Part shown: piece after piece, positions 50,616 to 59,484 of the stretch
Layout: each line of letters starts with the position of its first letter
Numbering within the stretch: position 1 is the first letter of the stretch
From: Oligoflexia bacterium
GTDB taxonomy: Bacteria; Bdellovibrionota; UBA1018
Assembly: GCA_023701205.1 (NCBI GenBank)
Contig: JAMPXJ010000016.1
Span: forward strand, 38,823 to 102,822
Length of the DNA: 64,000 nucleotides
Reading direction: 5' to 3'
The notes under the pieces: generated by a model
Told to the model about the DNA's origin: nothing
Databases searched by the model: none
Seen by the model: only the letters and a program-made list of their open reading frames with translations
Position numbers and translations under genes: made by a program

Positions 50616-52394
50616 CTAGAAAGCTTCGCTCCAGCTTTTCGAGAGCCGGAAGGCCGAGTTGATCACGCCGACATGGGAATAGACCTGCGGAAAATTACCC
50701 CAGAGCTCGCCGGAGACGGGGTCGATGTCCTCGGAAAGCAGGCCGACGTGATTCGCGCTGGCAAGCACCCGCTCGAAGAGGACTTTCGCGTCGGCAACGC
50801 GCCCGATCGCCGCCAGCGCGTCGATCATCCAGAACGAGCAGATCGTGAAGGCGTGCTTCGGCGTGCCGAAATCGTCCGCGTTCAGGTAGCGGAAGACCAT
50901 CCCGTTGCGCATCAGCAGCCGCTCGTACTTCTCCACCATCCCGCGGAAGCGCTCGGAATCCGGCGAATGGAAATTCACCGCGTGCATCAGGAGGTTCGAG
51001 GCATCGGCGTGCTCGCCGTCGAGCGCCTGCGTGTAGAAGCCGAGCGCGGGGTTCCACCCGCGGGATTCCACGACGCTTCTCATCTTTTCGCGAGTCTCCA
51101 GCCAGCCGGGAAACGCCGCGGACTTGCCAAGCTTCTCGGCGATCTTGATCCCGCGATCGACCGCCGCCCAGCACATCAGCTTCGAGAACAGGTAATGCTT
51201 CCTTTCGGTGCGGAACTCCCAGATCCCGCTGTCGGTCTCCGCGAAGCAGGCAATGGCCTTGTCGACGAGCTTCACGACGTTCTCAAAGGCTCGATTCAAA
51301 TCGATGCGGTCCAGCCGCTGATCGAAAAACAGCGGCGTGACGGCCAGGACCATCTCGCCGTAGACGTCGAACTGCGGCTGCAGGTAGGCGGCGTTTCCCA
51401 CGCGCACCGGGCCGGCGCCTTTGAAGCCCGGGAGCCACGGCAGCTCCCGTTCCTCGAGGACCCGCTCTCCGCCGATCCCATACACCGGCTGCAAGCGGCC
51501 GCCCGGCTCGGTGACGGCGATGTTGTGAAGGAATTGAATGAAGCGCTCCATTTCCTCGAAATGCCCCAACTGGTTGAGCGCATTGATGACGAAATAGGCG
51601 TCCCGAAGCCAACAGTAGCGGTAATCCCAGGTCCGACCATCCTCCAGGGACTCCGGAAGCGACGTGGTCGTCGCGGCGATGATCGCCCCGGTGTCCTCGA
51701 AGATGTGGAGCTTGAGCGCCAGGGCCGAGCGGATGACGGCGTCCTGATACTCAAAGGGGATGCTGCAATGTTTGACCCAGGTGCGCCAATACGAAAGCGT
51801 CCGCTCGAAAAACTCCTCGCAGCCGAATTTCAGCGGACGATGGAACGGCTCCCCGTGGCTCAGGACGCAGTAGTAGTCCCCCGCGAGTTCGAACGGCTCG
51901 CCCTGGATCACGTAACTCGCCGGGATATCGGTATGAAAGAAGATGCGCGTGCCGTTTCCGCGGAAGACGATCCCCTCACCCGTCATGGAGGTCTCGGGGG
52001 CGAGACGGCCATAGTCCATCACCGGCTTGAGCACCATGCGGACGCGGGGATTCCCCCGGACGGCGCGGATGATCCGGATGAACTGGGGCGCGCGGTAGTG
52101 GCTGTCCTTGTCGGCGAACCTCGGGGCGAAGTCGATGAGGTCGAACCGCTCGCCGCTCTTGAGATGAAACTCCGTCTGCAGGACATTGGAGTTCCGCAGA
52201 TAGCGCTGCTTCACCTCATAGTCGCGGGCTTCCGGCAGGCAGCTCCAGATACCGTGCTCCTCCGCCCCCAGGAGCGAGGCGAAGATCGCCTGCGAATCCA
52301 TGCGGGGCATGCAGGACCAGACGAATGCGCCTTTGGAATCGAGCAGCGCCGATACCTGGCAGTTCCCGATGATCGCTAGGTCAAGCTGTCTCAC
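50616..52394 (-). CDS. Glycoside hydrolase family 15 protein (glucoamylase/trehalase-like)
   Basis: 592 residues. An N-terminal beta-sandwich domain (about 1-230) precedes an (alpha/alpha)6 barrel. Signature segments are WLRDAYFVINAL (about 265), GIWEFR with the probable acid Glu (about 418), SFWMIDALAAIGR and LLSEDIDPVSGELWGNFPQVYSH with the probable base Glu (about 555). Without a signal peptide it should be cytoplasmic. In otsAB operons GH15 enzymes are commonly trehalases or act on maltodextrins; the substrate cannot be read from sequence alone. It overlaps otsA by 14 bases. Confidence 0.9.
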   Translation of the reverse strand: MRQLDLAIIGNCQVSALLDSKGAFVWSCMPRMDSQAIFASLLGAEEHGIWSCLPEARDYEVKQRYLRNSNVLQTEFHLKSGERFDLIDFAPRFADKDSHYRAPQFIRIIRAVRGNPRVRMVLKPVMDYGRLAPETSMTGEGIVFRGNGTRIFFHTDIPASYVIQGEPFELAGDYYCVLSHGEPFHRPLKFGCEEFFERTLSYWRTWVKHCSIPFEYQDAVIRSALALKLHIFEDTGAIIAATTTSLPESLEDGRTWDYRYCWLRDAYFVINALNQLGHFEEMERFIQFLHNIAVTEPGGRLQPVYGIGGERVLEERELPWLPGFKGAGPVRVGNAAYLQPQFDVYGEMVLAVTPLFFDQRLDRIDLNRAFENVVKLVDKAIACFAETDSGIWEFRTERKHYLFSKLMCWAAVDRGIKIAEKLGKSAAFPGWLETREKMRSVVESRGWNPALGFYTQALDGEHADASNLLMHAVNFHSPDSERFRGMVEKYERLLMRNGMVFRYLNADDFGTPKHAFTICSFWMIDALAAIGRVADAKVLFERVLASANHVGLLSEDIDPVSGELWGNFPQVYSHVGVINSAFRLSKSWSEAF

Positions 52395-54639
52395 CTTTGG
52401 CGCTCCTTGTCCGCTGGATCAGTCCGCCTCGCTGGGATTGCCGCTGTGCGATCGAATGAATCTCCTTGAGGAAGTCCGCGGCCCACGCATACACGTTGTT
52501 GGACGCGACGGTCTGCCGCAGCCTCGCCATGCGCGCCTGCCGCTCCTCGGGTCGCATGGTCAGGGCATGATAGATCCCTTCGGCCGTCTTGTCGGTGTCG
52601 TAAGGATTCACGATGATGGCGTCCGAGAGCTCCCGGGCCGCGCCGGTGAAGCTGCTCAGGACGAGCGAGCCCGACTCGTCGCTGCGCGAGGAGATGTACT
52701 CCTTGGCCACGAGGTTCATCCCGTCATGAAGCGAGCTCACGATACAGACATCGGCCGCGCGATAGAACCGGTAGACCTCCTGCGAATCGTGATGCGAAAG
52801 CCTCAGCACGATGGGCTCGTAGCCGGGCTTGCGGAACTTCCAGTTGATCCGGTCCGTGACCTCCTGGACCTCCGAGTTGAGATCCTGGTATCGCTTGATG
52901 TGGGTACGGCTGGGCGCGCCGATCTGGAGGAAGACGAAGCGTCCCACCAGCTCCGGATGCTTTTCGAGCAGCCGCTCCACCGCGAGGAACCTCTCGATGA
53001 TCCCCTTGGTGTAATCCACGCGGTCCACCCCGATCCCGACCAGGGCATCCGGAGCGATGCTGAGCTCCTCCAGAAGCTGCGCCCGCGCCTTCGGGATCTC
53101 GGCCGCGGCGAGATCGTGCCTCGGCGGCCACTCCACGCTGATCGGGAAGGGCTTCACAACGCAGGTGTGCCCGCGGATCGTCACCGAGAAGTTGTCCCGA
53201 TCGACCCTGGCTTCGAGGAACCGGTCCACGCTGTCGAGGAAGTTGTTGCAATGATACTGCGTGTGGAAGCCGATCAGATCCGCACCGAGCATCCCGAGCA
53301 GCAGCTCCTCTTTCCACGGACAGATCCCGATCGCTTCGGAGTTAGGCCACGGGATGTGCCAAAAGAGACTGGTCACGGCGTCGGGCCGAAGCTTTCGAAG
53401 CATCCCGGGCAGCAGGGCGAAATGATAGTCCTGGATCAGCGCGATCGGGCGCTCGGACTTGATCTCCTCGATGAAGGCCTGGGCGAACTTCGTGTTCACG
53501 TCCTGATAAGCCTTCCAGTCCTCGCTCCGGAAGGAAGGCCGGGTATGCGCGATATGGCAGAGCGGCCAGAGCCCCTCGTTGGAGAACCCGTAATAATAAC
53601 CCTGCTCCTCTTCGCGCGTGAGCCAAACCCGCTTGAGCGCGTACTCGGGATTGCCGGGCGGAACGAGCAGGATGCCGTTCTTGTCCGAGGTTTCCTTGTC
53701 CGCCGATCCGCTCCCGTGCCCGATCCAGATTCCCGAGCACGCGCGAACGATCGGCTCCACCGCGCTCACCAGCCCGCTCGCGGGGAACTGGACCTCGATC
53801 GCCTTGCCTTTCCGGTTATGGATATAGGGCTCGCGGTTCGCGACCACGCAGACGCGCGAGTCTCCGAAGAGCCGCTGGACCTCCTGTCGGAGACGGGCCG
53901 CCGTCCAGAGCCCGCCCGGTGCATCCGCGGCGCCCAGCCGGGCCTGCCTGAGCTCCCGGACCACTTTATCGATGTTGCGCACGAGCGGCGCGAATTCCGG
54001 CTGCTCCAGGGCTTTCCCTAGCTTCGAGAAGTCGCCGCTGAGCACGCTTCGGATGGCATGACTGATCTGTTCGATCGGCCGGCTCACGCTCCAGCGATAG
54101 ACCAGGACCGTGACGAGCGCGATCACGAGGCCCAGCCCCAGAAAAGCGAGCAGCGCGTAGATCCGCGTCGTCCGGCCCCGTTTGGCCATGTACGACGGGT
54201 CATGATAGGCCAGAAGATGCCCTTGCCGAAGGCCTTGCTCGTCGATCAGCGGATAGACCGCCCGATGAAGCTCCATGCCGTTGAAGTCGATGAACTCGGG
54301 CTCGCGTTCGGCCAAGGCCGCCACGCCCTGACACCCCTCGGACTTCGGAGCAAGCTCGCTGCGTCCGGCCAGCTCGCCGCTCCTGCCGCAGACGATCAGC
54401 CCCTGGAGCCGCGAGTCCCGGCTCACGCGGTTGAGCAGCTTTTGAAGCGCGGCACTCTTCTTTTCAGATGCGAGGCTGATGACCTGATCCTGAATACTGT
54501 CGGAGATCAGCCGCGAGCGATGGCCCAGATCGAACTTCACCCAGCGATGCTCCAGGCTTTGCATCGCGAAGCTGAAGCCCAGGACCACCATGGCGAGCGT
54601 CGGAACCAGCAAAAGCAGAAAACGGAAAGTAATGCGCAT
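52381..54639 (-). CDS. otsA: Membrane-tethered trehalose-6-phosphate synthase with HAMP-type N-terminus
   Basis: 752 residues, about 270 longer than soluble OtsA. TM1 at about 6-28, a periplasmic segment with a redox- or ligand-sensing look ([13 protein letters not shown], about 75-90), TM2 at about 161-183 and a HAMP-like stretch at about 185-238 precede the GT20 domain (about 260-735). The catalytic domain keeps [49 protein letters not shown] and [11 protein letters not shown], typical for transfer of glucose from UDP-glucose to glucose-6-phosphate. First gene of the operon with GH15 and otsB. A direct stress-sensing enzyme is a reasonable inference. Confidence 0.9.
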   Translation of the reverse strand: MRITFRFLLLLVPTLAMVVLGFSFAMQSLEHRWVKFDLGHRSRLISDSIQDQVISLASEKKSAALQKLLNRVSRDSRLQGLIVCGRSGELAGRSELAPKSEGCQGVAALAEREPEFIDFNGMELHRAVYPLIDEQGLRQGHLLAYHDPSYMAKRGRTTRIYALLAFLGLGLVIALVTVLVYRWSVSRPIEQISHAIRSVLSGDFSKLGKALEQPEFAPLVRNIDKVVRELRQARLGAADAPGGLWTAARLRQEVQRLFGDSRVCVVANREPYIHNRKGKAIEVQFPASGLVSAVEPIVRACSGIWIGHGSGSADKETSDKNGILLVPPGNPEYALKRVWLTREEEQGYYYGFSNEGLWPLCHIAHTRPSFRSEDWKAYQDVNTKFAQAFIEEIKSERPIALIQDYHFALLPGMLRKLRPDAVTSLFWHIPWPNSEAIGICPWKEELLLGMLGADLIGFHTQYHCNNFLDSVDRFLEARVDRDNFSVTIRGHTCVVKPFPISVEWPPRHDLAAAEIPKARAQLLEELSIAPDALVGIGVDRVDYTKGIIERFLAVERLLEKHPELVGRFVFLQIGAPSRTHIKRYQDLNSEVQEVTDRINWKFRKPGYEPIVLRLSHHDSQEVYRFYRAADVCIVSSLHDGMNLVAKEYISSRSDESGSLVLSSFTGAARELSDAIIVNPYDTDKTAEGIYHALTMRPEERQARMARLRQTVASNNVYAWAADFLKEIHSIAQRQSQRGGLIQRTRSAKGETA

Positions 54640-54733
54640 CGGGCCGATCCTAGCAACTCAGTTTGGAGTTTCCCATCTCAATTTTCCTGCCTCAGGTTTT
54701 ACCGAAGACGATCCATTGCTGCCGGCATTCCGG

Positions 54734-55108
54734 TCAGAGATTCCCGCAAGCGAAACCGGCCGCCTCTAGTTTATTCCTGATCCGACCGCGCAATTCCTCG
54801 CAGAAACCCTGCTGTTTTACGGCCTGTCCCACCACTGAGCTCTTCCCGTGTTTCTGATAGTGGAGCTCGCAGCCGTCTCCCTTGGGAACCACCGTGAGCA
54901 CTCGCTTGTCCTTGCCCGACGTGCATCCGATCTCCATTCCGTCGGATGTTTCGCGCTTTGAGGCGCTCGGAGTGACACTCGGGGCGACGCCTGGGGAGCC
55001 AGCCGACAGGGGCGTCGGAGAGGGTGCGATCACCCCAGACGGCTCCTTCTTCGAAGCCGAAGTGCAGGCCATCGCGAGAAACAGGACCAGTCCGAACCCT
55101 CTTGTCAT
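54734..55108 (-). CDS. Small lipoprotein of unknown function
   Basis: 124 residues with lipobox LAMAC (Cys about 15) in MTRGFGLVLFLAMAC. A Ser/Pro/Thr-rich linker leads to a C-terminal domain with DGMEIGCTSGKDKRVLTVV, CELHYQK and GFCEELRGRIRNKLEAAGFAC, where paired cysteines probably form disulfides. The domain resembles short conserved lipoproteins found in Bdellovibrio-like genomes, but I cannot name it. 93 bases after the otsA start region, same strand as the ankyrin gene upstream. Confidence 0.72.
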   Translation of the reverse strand: MTRGFGLVLFLAMACTSASKKEPSGVIAPSPTPLSAGSPGVAPSVTPSASKRETSDGMEIGCTSGKDKRVLTVVPKGDGCELHYQKHGKSSVVGQAVKQQGFCEELRGRIRNKLEAAGFACGNL

Positions 55109-55138
55109 CTTAGCCTCCTATTCGTTATCGAAACCCAC

Positions 55139-55699
55139 TCACTCGCGCGCCGTCATCCCTCTCAACAACTTCATGATCGCGGTCGCAGTGCCGTCGACTT
55201 CCAATCCCGCCGCGGCTTCCGCATATTGGTATGCGCTCCGCCTTGTCGAGTCCCGATTCCGCCAACGGATCCCGGGGACCCTCAATAGCAGCCGGGCGAC
55301 CGGAAGGCAGGCGCCCCGCGCGGCGAAAATCAGCGCCGTTCGGCCTTTCTGATCCCGGGCATTGGCATTTGCCCCGGCTTTCAACAGCGCTTCCACCGAG
55401 GCGGAATGGCAATGCAGGGATGCATACATGAGCGCGGTCATGCCCTCGCTGGACGCGCTGTCGATCGCGGCGCCCTTCCGCAGATGCTCCTCCAACTGCT
55501 CGATCCGATCGTCCCGCGCGGCTATTCTGAAAGCGGTATTCAGAGCCTCTTTCTCGTTCGTGTTGACCGAGATGATGGGCGACCTCATCCAGGAACCCAA
55601 AGGAGCCGCGATGGCCGGGCCGGCACCCATCGTGTGCACTTCCAATGCGAGCAGCATCACCAGAACCCGCTTCCGGGAACTCGGATGCGCGAGAGTCAT
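55139..55699 (-). CDS. Secreted ankyrin-repeat protein
   Basis: 186 residues. A basic N-terminus and a hydrophobic segment (VLVMLLALEVHTMGAGPAIA) suggest a signal peptide. Two to three ankyrin repeats follow: EGMTALMYASLHCHSASVEA, LLKAGANANARDQKGRTALI and FAARGACLPVARLLL, about 33 residues each. Ankyrins bind other proteins; the partner is unknown. The gene is divergent from the LysR regulator, with 60 bases between the starts, so that regulator may control it. Confidence 0.82.
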   Translation of the reverse strand: MTLAHPSSRKRVLVMLLALEVHTMGAGPAIAAPLGSWMRSPIISVNTNEKEALNTAFRIAARDDRIEQLEEHLRKGAAIDSASSEGMTALMYASLHCHSASVEALLKAGANANARDQKGRTALIFAARGACLPVARLLLRVPGIRWRNRDSTRRSAYQYAEAAAGLEVDGTATAIMKLLRGMTARE

Positions 55700-55737
55700 A
55701 AGTGAATCCTAGCGGCGCCCCCTCTGGATCTCAATTA

Positions 55738-55749
55738 TATTTTAAAATA
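55738..55749. promoter_or_regulatory. AT palindrome in the divergent lysR/ankyrin promoter region
   Basis: TATTTTAAAATA is a perfect 12-base palindrome 10 bases before ATG 55760 and 39 bases before the ankyrin start. It lies in a short AT-rich patch and could be an operator or a -10 region for both genes. Confidence 0.35.
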
Positions 55750-55759
55750 GTATTTGGCC

Positions 55760-56683
55760 ATGCCTATTAATTTTACAAATCCATCATCTCCTCGACTCGA
55801 TCTCTCGAACCTCCGGCACTTCTACTTAGTCGCTACTTATGGCGGGTTCTCCAAGGCGTCGCGGGCGACCGGTACCTCGCAGCCCGCGCTCTCCCTGGGG
55901 CTCAAGCGGCTCGAGGCGGAACTCGGAACGGAACTGATCGTGCGCTCCTCCCGGCACTTCGCGCTCACCCCGGCCGGGCTGCGCCTGCTCTCTCTATGCA
56001 GAGGACTGGAGCAGGACCTCAGTCGAATCACGGAGCGAGACACACCATCGAGAACCGCCCCGCGCAAGCGCCTGCGCATCGGCACGGCCTATTCCATCGG
56101 CACGAGCCTGCTGAGACCTGTTTGCGAGGCGGCCGGCGATCCGAACGAGCTCATCGAGCTCGAGCTCTTCGCGAACAACTCCTTCGAGCTGACCTCCGAC
56201 CTGGCGGAGGGCCGGCTGGACGCGGCCCTGCTCCCGAGCGACGTTCATGATCACCGGCTCTCCTTCTCCCTCCTGTTCAAGGATCAGGTGACGATGGTGA
56301 TCGGCAAGGGACTTCAGAAATCCTTTCTTAGACGCGCCTGGAAGGAGGCTGTCTCGGAACTGCCGCTATTGACTTACGCCAGGGAAACCCCGATGCGATA
56401 TCTCGTGGATGAGATCCTGCTCCGCAATCAGCTCCGCTTCAGAACCTCGATCTCGATCGACGGCGCGGAGCCGCTGAAGCTCCTCGTCCAGTCGAACCTC
56501 GGCGCCGCCTTCATCCTTCGCTCGCTTATTCGAGAGGAGCTCGAGAAAGGGCTGGTCTGCGAGCCCCCGCTCCCGTTCAACCTGCCTAAGAGAGGAGTCA
56601 TGATCGCCACCCGCCCCGACGAGTCGGGAAACGAACTGCGCGATTGGCTTCTTTCGCGGATGTCTCAGGAGTTCGGCGCCTGA
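55760..56683 (+). CDS. LysR-family transcriptional regulator
   Basis: 307 residues from ATG 55760. The N-terminal winged HTH is clear: LSNLRHFYLVATYGGFSKAS, TSQPALSLGLKRLEAELGT and ELIVRSSRHFALTPAGLRLL (about 16-75). The effector domain follows (RKRLRIGTAYSIG, LDAALLPSDVHDHRLSF, and so on) but has no recognisable ligand signature. Divergent ankyrin and downstream repeats do not name a regulon. It is the only LysR gene in the window. Confidence 0.88.
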   Translation: MPINFTNPSSPRLDLSNLRHFYLVATYGGFSKASRATGTSQPALSLGLKRLEAELGTELIVRSSRHFALTPAGLRLLSLCRGLEQDLSRITERDTPSRTAPRKRLRIGTAYSIGTSLLRPVCEAAGDPNELIELELFANNSFELTSDLAEGRLDAALLPSDVHDHRLSFSLLFKDQVTMVIGKGLQKSFLRRAWKEAVSELPLLTYARETPMRYLVDEILLRNQLRFRTSISIDGAEPLKLLVQSNLGAAFILRSLIREELEKGLVCEPPLPFNLPKRGVMIATRPDESGNELRDWLLSRMSQEFGA

Positions 56684-56712
56684 GCGTGTCTGCGCGCGTA
56701 CGCCAAGCGCGC

Positions 56713-56819
56713 GTACACCTGAGCAGTGTGCACCTGAGCGGTGTGCACCTGAGCAGTGTGCACCTGAGCAGTGTGCACCTGAGCGGTGTGCACCTGAGCG
56801 CGTGTGCACCTGAGCGCGT
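56713..56819. repeat. Seven tandem 15-16-base repeats, GTGCACCTGAGCRGT
   Basis: Seven units run from 56713 to 56819; the first has GTACAC for GTGCAC and the last two are 16 bases (GTGCACCTGAGCGCGT). Each contains the palindrome GTGCAC. The array lies between the LysR stop and RAYT copy 2. A hairpin GAGCGC-GTAT-GCGCTC (56812-56827) follows. Two GCGCGCGTAC direct repeats precede the array. No spacers of unique sequence, so it is not a CRISPR. Confidence 0.85.
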
Positions 56820-56852
56820 ATGCGCTCGAACAACGGAACGACCGAGAGATCG

Positions 56853-57497
56853 CTAGGCCGTTTCCTTAAAGAGCTCAGAGATCTCCGGCGTCACTCCCAC
56901 CAGGCCATCCTCGCTGATTTCGAGGATGCGGATGCCGCGATCCAGATACTCCCGAAGCGGCACGCCCGCCGCTTCCCAAAGATTCATCAGCACGTACTGC
57001 GCGACATTCCTGAAATCCGGCCCGAAGCTCACGATGCGGCTGTAGGCGAGCCCGTCCCAGAAGCCCCGCTGCGCGCTCTCGGGAAGCTCCGAGCGCCTAG
57101 CGCGCGGCAGGGCATTGCCCTTCTTCGCCCCGGTCACGATCATCGCGATTCCGCCCGAGAGCTCGCGGATGAAGCCCTGCCAGTCCGCGCGCGTTTTCGC
57201 GCGGATGAGCAGGTGCAGGTGGTTTCCGACGTTCGCGTAGCGGTAGACCGCGATCCCCCGGCGGGCTTTCAGGCGGTTGACGAGCGCGAGCACGTGATTG
57301 CGGTGACGCGGATGAAGCAGCGAATGCTCGCCGCGCGCCTTGCTCGAGCGCAGCACCACGTGCAGCGCCTGCTTGGGGTCAAAGGGGCGGCGCTCTTTGC
57401 GCTTTCCGACCGCGTGGTCGCCGCCGTGGGCGTTCTTACGGGTTTTGCGGGTGAGGCCGGGGAGGGCTAACTGGATTTCCTTGTGTTTTTTCGCCAT
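56853..57497 (-). CDS. REP-associated tyrosine transposase-like protein (RAYT/Y1 HUH), copy 2
   Basis: 214 residues from ATG 57497. HUH motif His93-Leu-His95 and Tyr168 are conserved as in copy 1. Amino-acid differences are about seven (S/A2, V/I8, L/V30, EK/DR and AQ/KE near the end), whereas dozens of third-codon positions differ, which points to purifying selection since duplication. The tandem 15-base array follows its stop instead of the hairpin pair of copy 1. Confidence 0.85.
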   Translation of the reverse strand: MAKKHKEIQLALPGLTRKTRKNAHGGDHAVGKRKERRPFDPKQALHVVLRSSKARGEHSLLHPRHRNHVLALVNRLKARRGIAVYRYANVGNHLHLLIRAKTRADWQGFIRELSGGIAMIVTGAKKGNALPRARRSELPESAQRGFWDGLAYSRIVSFGPDFRNVAQYVLMNLWEAAGVPLREYLDRGIRILEISEDGLVGVTPEISELFKETA

Positions 57498-57737
57498 CGG
57501 GTTGATGGTTATCAATAGGGCAATGGTTTAGCAAGGATATAATTCGACTACAGCCGCAGCCACCCTAGGGTCCTGTTCCGGTGCCGTTTACGCTTTGGAC
57601 TCAGAACACGGCTGAACAGATTCATGAAAGCCGGTCCCTGACGCGGTATTTCTCGGGATTCACCCTTGAATCCTGAACTACCACTCGCTCGACCTCGCAC
57701 GTTGATCTTTGGGTCCTGGCATGAGGAAATAGGAATC

Positions 57738-57928
57738 ATGTCGCCCGATTTCATCCTGGTCTATTTCAAGGGATGCCCTCATGCCGCGAAAGCCAAAGCG
57801 CTCCTGCTCCAGGCCAGGTTGGAATTCCGCGAAGTCTGCCAGGACGCTCGATCGACCTTCCCTCGCCCGCTGAACTCCTGCGACGACTGAAACTCCTGAA
57901 CCGGACTCTCGATCGCCGAGATTCCTGA
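57738..57928 (+). pseudogene. Glutaredoxin-like fragment with a frameshift
   Basis: From ATG 57738 the frame reads FILVYFKGCPHAAKAKALLL (about residues 5-24) and FREVCQD, resembling the first strand-helix of a thioredoxin/glutaredoxin fold, with the second active-site residue of CPxC changed (CPHA). A frame change near 57850 leads to SIDLPSPAELLRRLKLL, which would continue the fold, and ends at 57928. A short intact ORF in the first frame would end at 57890. It may be a decayed gene or one base missing. Confidence 0.35.
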
Positions 57929-58065
57929 GTTTTCCCTCGTCACCTCCACCGCGCCGTCGCTCCCTAGTCCCTAGCCTCAAGCACTGACAGCGCCAAAATC
58001 CCGCAAAATCCTATTGAATTGAAATGTTGACCTTTTCAGTAAGACAAGATACCCCTCCCCTACTC

Positions 58066-59484
58066 ATGGAATTCAAATCCCTCCCGCTCTCTCCATCGCT
58101 CCTTCAGGTCGTCGCGGAACTCGGCTTCGAGAAGCTCACACCGATCCAGGCTCAAAGCATTCCGCTGCTCCTCAAGGGCAAGGACGTGATCGGCCAGTCC
58201 AAAACCGGCAGCGGCAAGACCGCCGCGTTCGGCCTGCCGATCCTGAACCAGCTCGAGAAGCGCCTGGGCTCGGAGCTCCCACGCCGCCGCGAGACGCGCG
58301 CGCTCATCCTCTGCCCCACGCGCGAGCTCTGCACGCAGGTGGCGCGCGAGCTGCGCAAGCTCGGGCGTCGCGTAGCGGGGCTGCAGGTATTGATCCTTTC
58401 GGGCGGCCAGCCGATCTTTCCGCAGCTGCAGGCGCTCGAAAAAGGCGCGCACATCGCGGTCGGCACGCCCGGGCGCGTGCTCGATCACCTCACGCGCGGC
58501 ACCCTGGACCTTTCGAACGCCACGACGGTCGTGCTCGACGAGGCCGACCGGATGCTCGACATGGGTTTTCAGGAAGACATGGAACGGATCCTCCGTGCGC
58601 TCCCGAAGACGCGGCAGCTGGCGCTTTTTTCGGCGACCTTTCCCCGCACGATCGAGGCGATGAGCCGGAACTATCAGAAGGAACCGGTTCGCGTGACCAT
58701 CGAGGAACCCGAGGAGCGCACGCCTGATATCCGCCAGATCTTCTACGAAACCGCGGCCGAGACGAAGCTCAAAGGCGTGCTCTGGCTGCTCAGGCAGCAC
58801 CCTTCGGAATCCGCGATCATCTTCTGCAACTTCAAGGCGAGCGTCACGGAGCTGGCGCGCACGCTCCGCGAAGGCGGCCTGAGCGCGGGCGAGCTCCATG
58901 GCGACCTCGAGCAGGCGGACCGCGACCGCGTGATGGCGAAGTTCCGCAACCAGAGCACGCGGATCCTCGTCGCCACCGACGTCGCCGCGCGCGGGATCGA
59001 CGTGGCGGATCTCGATCTCGTGATCAACTACGAGCTGCCGGCGCAGCCCGAGGTTTACGTGCACCGGATCGGGCGCACTGGCCGCGCGGGCAAACGAGGT
59101 CTCGCGATCTCGCTCGGCACCTCGCGCGAGAAGTCCAAGCTCGAGCGGATCGAGTCCCTCACGGGCAGTCCCCTTTCTCGGAAAACGCTCGCGCCGCTCG
59201 CGAACGCCGAGATCGATACGCTCTCCCAAGGCGCGCGGAATGACGCGCGCATGGAGACGCTCTACATCTCCGGCGGCCGCAAGGACAAGCTCCGACCCGG
59301 CGACATCCTGGGCGCGCTCACCGGCGAAGCGGGCGGACTGCAGGGCTCGGACATCGGCAAGATCGAGATTCACGACCGTTTTGCCTATGTGGCCGTGGCC
59401 AAAAGCGTCGCGCGCGTGGCGCTCACGCGCCTCCGGAACGGACGGATCAAGGGGCGGAAGTTCCGGATCGAGCCGGTCGCATGA
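58066..59484 (+). CDS. dbpA: DEAD-box ATP-dependent RNA helicase
   Basis: 472 residues from ATG 58066 (an upstream ATG at 58024 in the same frame adds an unconserved tail). Q motif FKSLPLSPSLLQVVAELGF, Walker A SKTGSGKT, DEADRMLDMGF, SATFP, and motif VI HRIGRTGRAG are complete. The C-terminal ~75 residues (GRKDKLRPGDILGALTGEAG, IHDRFAYVAVAKSVA, IKGRKFRIEPV) are the DbpA RNA-binding domain that binds 23S rRNA helix 92. It acts in 50S subunit assembly. Its 3' end overlaps the convergent MFS gene by 38 bases. Confidence 0.92.
   Translation: MEFKSLPLSPSLLQVVAELGFEKLTPIQAQSIPLLLKGKDVIGQSKTGSGKTAAFGLPILNQLEKRLGSELPRRRETRALILCPTRELCTQVARELRKLGRRVAGLQVLILSGGQPIFPQLQALEKGAHIAVGTPGRVLDHLTRGTLDLSNATTVVLDEADRMLDMGFQEDMERILRALPKTRQLALFSATFPRTIEAMSRNYQKEPVRVTIEEPEERTPDIRQIFYETAAETKLKGVLWLLRQHPSESAIIFCNFKASVTELARTLREGGLSAGELHGDLEQADRDRVMAKFRNQSTRILVATDVAARGIDVADLDLVINYELPAQPEVYVHRIGRTGRAGKRGLAISLGTSREKSKLERIESLTGSPLSRKTLAPLANAEIDTLSQGARNDARMETLYISGGRKDKLRPGDILGALTGEAGGLQGSDIGKIEIHDRFAYVAVAKSVARVALTRLRNGRIKGRKFRIEPVA

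Noticed and set aside
49434..52379. A 981-codon open frame on the plus strand across otsB and GH15
   Set aside because: It is antisense to two well-supported genes, has no recognisable domain, and arises from the high-GC third-position bias of the real genes. Similar long antisense frames occur over 22167-23954, 38855-40633 and 52300-54021.
56713..56819. CRISPR array
   Set aside because: The repeats are directly adjacent with no unique spacers, only 15-16 bases long, and no cas gene is near.
56366..56833. A repetitive peptide frame (SGAHCSGAH-like) on the minus strand
   Set aside because: It is the translation of the 15-base tandem array and the antisense of the LysR gene, not a gene.
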